Position numbers and translations under genes: made by a program. The notes beneath the pieces are model-generated. The model made no database searches and was not told the origin of the DNA. It saw only the letters and a program-made list of their open reading frames with translations. A stretch of 11,063 nt of DNA from Ophiosphaerella korrae (taxonomy: Eukaryota > Ascomycota > Dothideomycetes > Pleosporales > Phaeosphaeriaceae), in NCBI GenBank assembly GCA_028456385.1, contig JALNQF010000917.1, positions 1 to 11,063 on the forward strand, given 5' to 3'. The stretch's first letter is position 1. Each line of letters begins with the position of its first letter. Below are positions 1-8,289 of this stretch, one piece after another.

Positions 1-1
1 A

Positions 2-3000
2 TAGTAAGCTAGAGCCTAGTATTAAGGTTTTAACGCAACTCTAAGAGTAGGAACGCTAGTAGAGAGTATTATACTAGTAATACTAATGTGTAAATATAAT
101 CTTACTTTTATTAAATATAAGCTTATTGCGTTTTATCTAACTATTATAAGCGTAACTTAAGGTAATTAAGTTAATTAATAGCTTAACTTATAGCGTATAA
201 CGCCTAGAAGTAACTTAGAAGAGCTCTAGTACGCTAGAGCTAGTTATCTTAGACTAGAAGCACTACAAGCGCTAGTAATAAGCGTAAGAAACGTGCGTAT
301 TAATAGAATAGCGCGTATTAAGTATAAGTATTACTTAATAGCTTACGCTAAGTAAGTTATCTTAAGGTAGCCTAGAGAGAGAGCCTTGCGCCTATACTAG
401 CGAGTAGTGTAGGACCTATTTAATATACCTACTAGCTACTTTAGAGAAGTTTAGACTATACTACTTAAGTACAAGTATAGTAGTAAGCTCTATACCTACT
501 TATTATAAAGTAAAACGCTCTAAGAGATAATAAGAGTATTTAAAAGCTTTATAAAGCTACTACTAACGCGCTATAAGCTCTATACGTATATACTCTAGTA
601 AGATAATAAAGTAGTAATACTCTTATAGAGAGGTAAGACGCGCTTTTAGATTTAGGCTAAATAAGAAGAGATTATAGTTAAGAGTACTCTAGTATATACG
701 TACGAGCTAAATAGAGGAGCTAAGAGAGCTAGTTAAGAAATAATAACAAAAGTAATTAAGATAAGGATAAGTGCTAACCTACTAGAAAGGCTCTAGCTAG
801 AAATAGTAGAGGTAGCTACATAGCTATATAATATAAGCCTAAGCTACGCTTATAATATATAAGCTCCTAATATAGTACTTAATAGCTAGTTTAGATAGTA
901 CTTTAGATACTATTAGCTTAAGTAAGTAAGAGCTACTATAGTAAACCTTTAGCTAGATTAGAGTAGAGTATATACTTATAGCTACTGCGTATATCTACTT
1001 AATAAAGAGTAAGTAGCTAGGCGTAATAAGAGAAGCTTTAAAATAAGCCCTTAGGGCTATATTAGATATTTAGTAGGATATAGAGTATCTAATATATATA
1101 GGATATAGGTCCTAGAATTAGATTAGGTAATTATACCGCGCAACGTAATATTTAATAAGTAGCTCTTTTATAATAAGAAGAGTAAAGCTTATTAAGAGCT
1201 CCTAAAGCTAGAGATTTAAAAACTTATTAATATATTATATAAAGACGTAACGCGCGATATAAGAGAGACCTAAGATAATATATATAACTAGCTCTATAAA
1301 GTAGCTTAAATCCTAGAAAGCTACTAGTAAGGTAAGCACCTAGAGTAGAATCTAGGGGGTAAAGCTCTACGTAATACTAAAAGCTAGGCTAGCTAGCTAG
1401 CTATCTTAGTAGAATAAGGAGTAGACCTTATATAAGTAGTAAGCTTAGCTAGCAAACTATATAGAATCTATATAGAGTAACTTAAGCTTAGTAGCCTTTA
1501 AACTCTAGAGTAAATACTTAAACCTAGAAGAGTTTAGTATATAGGTACTAATATTAATTATAGAAATTAATATAGTAAAGTATCTAAAAGCTCCTAGGAA
1601 TTATAATTAACTAGAGAAGCGAGCGCCTTAGAGTAGCTAATAGATAAGAGTTCGAATTAAACTACTACTTATTAAACTACCTCTCCTTAAGTAGCTATAG
1701 CTTCTATAGCTCTAAATAAAGTAGATACTATCTCTTATTAAGTAGCCGCATCTTATATAGCTCTAAATAATATAGTTAGAGCTTATTAGTAGTGTATACG
1801 CTAGTAATAGCTAGCGCTAACGCGATTAAGCTAAAGACTCTAAAATAACAAGCTAGACAATAGCGCTAGAAGCTTAAGCGCTTACTTATTATTATATAAA
1901 CCTAAGTAGAGTAAATAGAGTAGTATACTAGACAAGCTACTCTTATAAGTACTAATAGACTATAACCTAAATATAGAGCTTACTGTAGTAAACACTATAA
2001 TTATAGTAGCTACTTAGCTTAAGCTATAACTACAAGCTTATCTATATTAAGATAAGCTCCTACTACTACTATAAAATTAGAAGCACCTATATATATACCT
2101 GTACAGGCAGCTCTTTAAATAAGTAGCTTAGAAAGAGATCGATACGCTACTAGTAGCTAGCACCTAGGAGGAGATAGAGCGCTCGTAATTAAGTAATTAG
2201 CTACTACCTCTAAAGTAGGTTTTTATATATAAACTTAACTAAGATAGCTACTTTCTTAAGTATAAAGCTTAGATTATAGTGCGTAGAGACTTCTAAATAA
2301 TTAATTTAATATAATTAACTTACGCTACTACGTTAGTAGCGCGCTCGTTTTAAACTACAATAGCAATTACAGCTAAGTTTAACCTAGAAGTAGCTTAGTA
2401 TAACGTTATTAGAGCTTTCCTCTACGTACATAGAGATTATTAACTAGTAGTTATCTACGAGCTCCTAGATAGGTTTAAAGTAGCTAGTAAGTGCGTTAAG
2501 CTTAATTAAGCGCTGTATAGCCTTAAAGACTTACTACTCCTCTAGTATAAGGAGCTCTTAAGAACGCTTAAACAAGCTAGTCTTATAGTCTTAAAAGAAG
2601 AGCTATACTTATTCTATAATAAAGAGCGTAAAATACTCCTTCTCTTCTATATTAACAATATATTAGTATAATATTATAAAATCTACTAATTAGAAGCTCG
2701 CTAAATTATTAAGAGAATTAAACAAGCCTATAATATAGAAGATAAAGGCCTAGTAAGCTAGTTCCTAGGCGTACAAGTAATATAGAGTTAGCTAAATAGA
2801 ACTATTACGCTTGTTTATAATAAGTATATTAACAAGATAGTAAAAAAGTTTAATCTTATAAGCTCTATAAGCTTTCTAGCAACTCTATTACTAGTAGAAG
2901 AGCTATAGCTAAGTAAAGGAGAAGCCTTAAAGCGTAAAATTAAGGACTACTAAGAGCAAGTAGGATCTATCTTGTATATAGTAATAATAGTGCAACTAGA

Positions 3001-3658
3001 CGTTATATTTGTAGCTACTAAGCTCTCTTAATATCTTATAAATCTAAGCTAAAAGTATCTTAAAGTAGTAAACTAAGTTATTGTTTACCTATATAGAACT
3101 TAGCACCTATTAGTCTAGTATAGTAAGTAGTAAGATAGTAAGTAGTAAGGTACTAAGCTACTTATATATAGAGACGCGTCGTTTACTAATAATTTAGTAA
3201 CGCGCTACTTATCTTATAGCTATATTGTAATACTCTTTAGTAAAGTAGTAATATAGAAGGTAGTATAATAAGCTATAGTAACTACCTCTACTACTAAAGC
3301 TAAGCTACTTGCGCTTAAGTACGTAAGTAAAAAGGTAATAGTACTAAAAAGGCTCTTTTAAGAGCTTATATTAGACTTAGGAGCTACTTAGATAATCTTC
3401 TATAATAATTAGTAAATAATTAGACTTATTATAGGTAAAAATAAGAGAGTAATAATACGCTTACGTTACGTAGATATATAGAATATATAGCTAAGATAAG
3501 AGTACGCTAGAGGCTTATTTTAAGTCTTTTATATACTAACAAGCAAGATACTAGTAGATAGCCTAACTAAGCACCTCCTAGAGTAGTAGTTTAAGAGATT
3601 TAAAGCTTACCTTAACTTTAAAGATATATAAGCTAAGCTTAAGTTACAAGAATTATAA
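2..3658 (+). pseudogene. RIP-degraded Ty1/copia retrotransposon pol (integrase, reverse transcriptase, RNase H), 5' truncated by the window
   Basis: One frame (codons starting at 2, 5, 8...) reads through to TAA at 3656-3658 with no frameshift that I can see. Its many stops are all TAA/TAG at positions expected to be Gln or Trp. Domains in order: pre-integrase zinc-binding region (about 212-334), integrase core with D at 413, D at 602 and E at 704, the copia-type integrase tail GYRVSNIYRIWV-like at about 1055-1160, reverse transcriptase (about 2340-2900) and RNase H (about 3150-3650). The zinc-binding His and Cys codons (230, 245, 323, 332) now read Tyr. RT catalytic Asp codons read Asn: YNVIRAF at 2399 and the YxDD box as YINN at 2648-2659. 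The RNase H STEAE-like segment reads TTKAK near 3293-3304. The order IN before RT is diagnostic of copia. Gag and most of the protease would lie left of the window. No start codon or 5' LTR is visible, and no 3' LTR follows the stop. It is non-functional as it stands. Confidence 0.93.
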
Positions 3659-3750
3659 AAGTAGAGTATAGAGCTATAAAGAAGTCTTTAAATTAAAGTA
3701 CTAAAGCGTAGAGCTAAAGCTTAGAGCTAAGCTTAAAATAAAGTATCTAT

Positions 3751-4418
3751 TTAAAATATAAGATTAATAAACTTATTAAGAAGCGCTCTTATATATAGAT
3801 AACGTATAAAAGCCTCTTTAGCTTAAGCGTCTCTAGCTAGTAAAGTAGTAATAGCTCTTATTGTAAAGGTAGTATTAGTAAGCGTAGTAGTAGTAAGGTC
3901 TTAGGTAGAGGTAAGAGTAAGAGCGAGCGTAGGTATAGGCGTAAGCTAAAGTAGAGGCGGAGGCGGGAGTAGTAGAAAAGTCTAAGGACCTAGAGTCTCC
4001 TCTATAACCTTACTAAGTAGTATATAGAAAGTCTTTTAGAGAGCCTTAAGCTCCCTCTTTACAGCTTTATAGGCCTAGGTAGTAATAAAGGTAATAGTAG
4101 CGTAGTAAGTAATCTTAGAGCTATAATACAAGTTAGTTAACTAATATTAAATTAAAGAGCTAGAGTAGTTTTTTAAATTAACTTATATAAGAACGTAGCT
4201 ATAGCTACTAGTAGTATAGCGTATATAACGCTAAACCCTTTCTTTAAAAGAGTTATAGTAGCTCTTATTAGAGTAGCTTACTAACGTACTATAAGTGTAG
4301 TAGAGGTAGAGCTCCTTATAGAGAGTATCTACAACCCCTTTAGGAGAGGAAGTATAAGAAGGTAAGAGTAAAGGCGTCTATAGTACTAGAGTCTTTTTAG
4401 TATACTTCTTCTTCTTCT

Positions 4419-4475
<57 letters not shown>

Positions 4476-4920
4476 CTTTAGAGGTAGTATAAGAGTAAGA
4501 TATATAAGCGTAAGTAGCTTTCTTAGCTTTACTCTATAAGAACAAGTTAGTATAATAATTACTAATATAAAAAGTAAGCTTTAAAAGCTTTAAAAATAGT
4601 AACTTATAATAGCTATAATAATAGTTACTAAAGAGTTTACAAAGCTAAGAAAACTCTAAATATACTACGCGTAGCGTATAAGCGCTTAGTACCTATATAT
4701 AAGCCTAAAATAAATAGAATTATAAGTAAAGTTATTTTTAACTAAGTTTAGATAACTACTACAATACTTATTAAATAGCTCTACTACGTAGCTTACTTAA
4801 AGAGTATATTATAAGTTAGAGCTTTACTCTATACAATTTAGGTAAGCCTATAGTAGTAAGCAAGCTATATAAGCTATTTAAGCTACTCTACTATATATAA
4901 GTAGCCTAGCTTAGATAGCT
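3751..4920 (-). pseudogene. Unrecognised decayed reading frame with a Thr18-Lys5 tract, convergent with the copia pol
   Basis: Read on the minus strand with codons starting at 4920, about 390 codons are open except for scattered TAA/TAG, ending at TAA 3753-3751. Stops cluster in the first 80 codons (4920-4680); the stretch 4680-3760 has few. Just above 4920 this frame becomes dense in stops, so it probably begins near there; no ATG is left to fix the start. Composition is uneven: a Leu/Tyr/Lys-rich N-terminal part, then Ala-Thr18-Lys5 (4476-4405), a basic/hydroxyl-rich middle, a Pro/Leu-rich stretch (PPPPLL at about 3973-3946), a Thr-rich stretch, and a C-terminal ARDAQAKEAFIRYLYIRALL-like segment. 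I do not recognise a family. It ends 92 bp from the copia stop, tail to tail. It could be a captured host gene, a second ORF carried by the copia element in antisense, or part of another transposon. The plus strand also has partly open frames here, so coding on this strand is inferred. Confidence 0.45.
4405..4475 (+). repeat. Trinucleotide microsatellite: (CTT)5 followed by perfect (TAG)19
   Basis: CTT occurs five times at 4405-4419, sharing its last T with nineteen perfect TAG units at 4419-4475. In the minus-strand reading frame this is 18 ACT (Thr) codons followed by five AAG (Lys) codons. Neither repeat contains CpA or TpG, so RIP could no longer alter it. An original (ACC)n/(CCA)n tract would be turned uniformly into (ACT)n by RIP, so the repeat may be partly a product of that process. 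Confidence 0.95.
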
Positions 4921-7193
4921 CTTTAATTAATAATTATCTCCTACTTATTCCTAAGCTTATATCTTGTAATACTACTATCTATTATTAGTTATACTTTCTT
5001 TTTTTAGTAAGTACTTATCTTTATAATATATAAGCCTTTTATACCTTCTAGCTTTTTTTACTTTAGTATTTTTATAAATTATCTATCTTTTTAGAGCTAT
5101 AGCCTTACTTTAAGTTTATATTCTTTATATTTTAAATATTTATTATACTTGTATTTATACTATAGTCTTCCTAAAACGTATTTCTTAAATAATTTTAGTC
5201 TAGGCCTTATTACTACGTATCCTTCTTTAGGTATTACTTTTTATCCTTAGATATTTTTTACTAGAATTACTCTTTTATAATTATATCTTTTTCTTCTTAT
5301 AAGCTATATATTATTATTTACTTTAGAGTTTCTATAGATAATATAATTCTTATCTAAGTATAATATTTATAATACTTTAAAGTATACTAGATATTTTAGA
5401 TCTATTATCTTATTATCCTCTTCTTAGTATTTATCCTTTCTAGGTATATCTATTATTAGGATATAGTATACTATTAGTACTCTTAGTATATAGGCTTTAT
5501 TAATCTTTTATATTTTTTTTATAAAGTATTACTATTCTTTTCTTATAAGTATTCTTCTTACTATAACTATATATTATTTTATCTATTCTTAAAATAGTAT
5601 AAACTTTATTTCTTTAGGATTATATCTTTTCTAGTCTTTATACGCTTTCTCTATACTTATAACTAGTAAGTATTTCTAAATAAACTTCTATTATTTATTT
5701 TATTCTTTTATATCTATTATTATATAGTAATTATAACTATATATATCTAGCTAGGTATACTTTATACTTCTTATACTTTCTTACTTCTTACTTTCTTATA
5801 GTCCTTTAGAGGAAGCTATAGTTGTCTCTTTATTTAGTACTAGTCTTTTAGCTTAGATTAATAGGGTCTAGAGCTCTTCTCCTTCTAAATCTTCTATTAG
5901 TAAGTCTATTATATATACTATCTCTTTTAGCTATACTTTTATTCTTTTTTTTATTACTACTACTTTATTTTTCTATTATAAAAAGTATCTTACTCTTTAC
6001 TTACTAGAAAGATATATATAGTAGTTATCTCTATAATAAAAAGTTTAGTAAAGTATTATATATTATATTTTTTTACTTCTAGCTACTTTCTTTTAAGGTT
6101 TAGCCTATACTTATAGTACTTTTTTCTTCTTTTCTATTATTTTTAACTAGGTTTCTTTCTTTAGGTCTTTACTTTTATAGTCTTTTATAAAGTATCTAAG
6201 TTTCTTATATTTATAATATACTATATCTTTTTTCTTTTATAATTAGTAGTCTTTTATATAGTAGCTTTTCTTACTATAGTTAAAGTACGTAAAGTCTTTA
6301 TTCTTCTTTTTCTTTCTATCTTTATTTATATTAAGGATTATAAGGTCTCTCTTGTTTTAATTCTAGGTATAACCTCTATATTTATTCCTTTTCTATTTTT
6401 AAAGATTATTATTAATCTATATTACTTATTACTTTAAAGCTTCTAGAGTCCTTAGTTTCTCTATATAATTTATTTTATATTAGATTTTTAAGTTTAGTCC
6501 TTACTTAAATTGTAATATTAAAGCTAACTTATTTTATTCTATATTCTATAATAGTTATTTAAACTATAATATATATTCTAAGATACTTTAATTTTATATA
6601 AGCTTTTCTAGCCTTTCTTTAGCTTATTAGGTAACGTCTATATCCTTAAATACTACTTGTATTTATCTAGTAAAGTATTTATAACTTCTAAAGATAGCTC
6701 TTATTTTATCTTTTTAGGTTATTAGGGCGTATATTATATAGTCTATCTAGTAAGGTTTAAACTATCTTATTATATTTTCTTTAAGGTATATTCTAATATA
6801 TATTACCTTCTTTTCTTCTATATTAAAGTATAGTACTTATATATCTATCTAGAGTTATACTAAAGCTATAAAAGGTTTTAGTTTCTCTCTTATTCTATTA
6901 AACTTCTTAAGAACTAGTATCTTAAGTAGTTTCTTTATCGTACTTATTTCTAGGCGTTACGTAATTAATTCTATTTAGTTTTATCCTTCTATAATAGCTT
7001 TAATCTATACCTTATTTTACTTTATATATTACTAAAGTTCTTTATTCTAAGTCTCTAATACTTTAATTACTATTTTTATATCTTCTTTATTATTTATTAA
7101 TTTATTAATTTAGTCTTTAATTATTTCTTATATAGTACTATTAGACTTATAACTACTTTTAAGTACTTTACTTTTTAAACTTTCTACTATTAT
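4915..7193 (-). pseudogene. RIP-degraded Ty3/gypsy Gag with two CCHC knuckles and start of aspartic protease (copy A)
   Basis: A single minus-strand frame (codons starting 7193, 7190...) gives about 740 codons broken only by TAA/TAG. The N-terminal 100 residues are rich in Lys, Gln and Ile and look helical. From about 6902 comes the classic retrotransposon Gag core (KKFNRIREKLKPFIALV, then DIDVTQQAKERLEKLIQ and a segment ending QFKQGLNLKI). Two zinc knuckles follow: 6287-6246 reads YFNYSKKSYYIKDY and 6218-6177 reads YYKYKKLRYFIKDY, where CX2CX4HX4C ligands are all Tyr. About 400 residues later an aspartic-protease-like IIDSSIT lies at 4985-4965 and is then cut off near 4915. No RT, RNase H or integrase follows. 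The start is placed at ATA 7193 (expected ATG) because indels between copies A and B keep frame downstream of it, while a 1-bp indel lies just upstream. Gag would form the virus-like particle and package RNA; this copy cannot. Confidence 0.86.
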
Positions 7194-7252
7194 ATTAGCT
7201 AGACTATACGCTACTTATACTTTACTTCTTATAATAACTAAATTAGTAAAGT
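4915..7252 (-). repeat. Copy A of a dispersed gypsy Gag-protease repeat (direct repeat with copy B)
   Basis: This stretch aligns along its whole length with about 8340-10671 in the same orientation. Landmarks keep an almost constant offset: Gag start 7193/10607, Gag core 6902/10313, first knuckle 6287/9695, second knuckle 6218/9629, protease Asp 4979/8402. Alignment stops at about 7252/10671 on the Gag 5' side and fades near 4915/8340 on the protease side. To the left of 4915 the base composition changes clearly, so copy A appears broken there. Confidence 0.85.
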
Positions 7253-7294
7253 ATATTAAGCTTACTAGAGTTAACTTCCTAATAGCCTAAAAAG

Positions 7295-7637
7295 TATTAG
7301 TAGATTAAGAGTTAATAACAAAGTTTATATTTAGAATCTATAATAACTATAAATAATAGAAGATATTTTATAACTATCTTATATTAGCGTTCTATAGTTA
7401 AAAGATTAATTTACTAATATTATCTTAATAATATATATTATACTAACTATATACTTAGGCTTCTTAGTAGACTTTATACTTTATATTTACTATAATTATA
7501 AATTATAAATCTATTACGTATCTCTATTATAGTTAGTCTCCTAATCTAGTTTATCTCCCTATAGGTTGTATACGTTATTATTATCTATAGTAGAGCTAAT
7601 TAGCTTAAATTAGTTTTCTCTTGTTATAGCTATAATA
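7295..7637 (+). mobile_element. LTR in plus orientation (343 bp), RIP-altered
   Basis: It begins TATTAG and ends TATAATA; the inverted partner has TGTTAG and TATAACA, giving the expected TG...CA ends of an LTR. Just upstream, 7258-7294 is a 37-bp flank ending in an A-rich purine run (CCTAAAAAG), which corresponds to the polypurine tract of a 3' LTR. The element body this LTR should terminate would lie to the left on the plus strand, yet what lies there is the minus-strand gag of copy A. GTCGAC in the partner flank reads GTTAAC here, consistent with C-to-T change on both strands. Confidence 0.82.
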
Positions 7638-7814
7638 GGCGCAAGGAAATATTTTAACTCTATTATAAGTAATATAAGTAATAAGAAGAAGTTTATTATA
7701 GTTAGAACGTAAAGATATAGAAGATAATAAAGAATTAGAAATAAATAAGGAAACTAGACTAATAACTTTAGGCCTAGAATAGAGAAATAAGAATCTACCT
7801 AAAGAAGAGAATAG
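7638..7814. other. Spacer between the two inverted LTRs, no recognised feature
   Basis: This 177-bp stretch is purine-rich on the plus strand and contains GGCGCAAGG directly after the left LTR. That position would be a primer-binding site if the LTR were a 5' LTR, but it does not start TGG and I see no clear tRNA match. No 5-bp target duplication around either LTR could be recognised. Confidence 0.5.
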
Positions 7815-8211
7815 TGTTATAGCTATAATAAGAGAAAACTAATTTAAGCTAATTAGCCTTACTATAGATAATAATAATGTATACAACCTATAAGGAGATA
7901 AACTAGATTAGGAGACTAACTATAATAGAGATATATAATAGATTTATAATTTATAATTTTAGTAAATATAAAGTATAAAGCTAAGTATATAATAGATTTA
8001 TAATTTACGATCTTAGTAAATATAAAGTATAAAGTCTACTAAGAAGCCTAAGTATATAGTTAGTATAATATATATTATTAGGATAATATTAGTAATTTAA
8101 TCCTTTAACTATATAACGCTAATATAAGATAGTTACAAAATATCTTCTATTATTTATAGTTATTATAGATCCTAAATATAAACTTTGTTATTAACTCTTA
8201 ATCTACTAACA
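7815..8211 (-). mobile_element. 3' LTR of gypsy copy B, minus orientation (397 bp)
   Basis: Read on the minus strand it starts TGTTAG at 8211 and ends TATAACA at 7815, a full TG...CA pair that escaped RIP at both ends. It is 54 bp longer than the plus-oriented LTR at 7295-7637. The excess equals one unit of the tandem duplication at 7933-8034. The purine run at 8212-8220 directly before it marks it as a 3' LTR for a minus-strand element lying to the right, which is where the copy B gag sits. Confidence 0.82.
7933..8034. repeat. 54-bp-period tandem duplication inside the minus-strand LTR
   Basis: Copies at 7933-7980 and 7987-8034 share about 48 bp, differing at a few sites (TTATAATTTTA against TTACGATCTTA). 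The plus-oriented LTR has this block once (about 7470-7525). The second copy keeps CG and TC where the first has TA and TT, so the two units were hit by C-to-T change differently. Confidence 0.88.
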
Positions 8212-8220
8212 CCCTTTAGG
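8212..8220 (-). promoter_or_regulatory. Polypurine tract before the 3' LTR of copy B
   Basis: On the minus strand CCTAAAGGG abuts TGTTAG. In LTR retrotransposons such a purine run resists RNase H and primes plus-strand DNA synthesis. The flank 8221-8248 before it recurs at 7258-7286 (inverted) and, more diverged, at about 10768-10800. Confidence 0.7.
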
Positions 8221-8289
8221 CTATTAGGAAGTCGACCCTAGTAAGCCTATTATATAAAGAGTACTATCTTAAACCTAATAGGTTTTTAG

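Larger units (their letters stand above)
7258..8248. repeat. Near-palindrome: two inverted LTR-plus-flank arms around a 177-bp spacer
   Basis: The plus strand from 7258 to 7637 matches the reverse complement of 8248 to 7815, apart from RIP-type differences and one 54-bp tandem duplication in the right arm. Each arm is a 37-bp body flank ending in a purine run followed by an LTR. The spacer is 7638-7814. A transcript across the region could fold into a long hairpin, which is an inference from the symmetry. Confidence 0.9.

Noticed and set aside
7638..7660. Primer-binding site after the left LTR (GGCGCAAGG)
   Set aside because: It does not begin with TGG, lacks a convincing tRNA 3'-end match, and the LTR has 3'-LTR context on its other side.
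7258..8248. Foldback or MITE DNA transposon with long terminal inverted repeats
   Set aside because: The arms have TG...CA ends preceded by polypurine runs, and a related copy occurs singly at 10764 onwards, so they are better read as LTRs. No target duplication flanks the palindrome as a unit.
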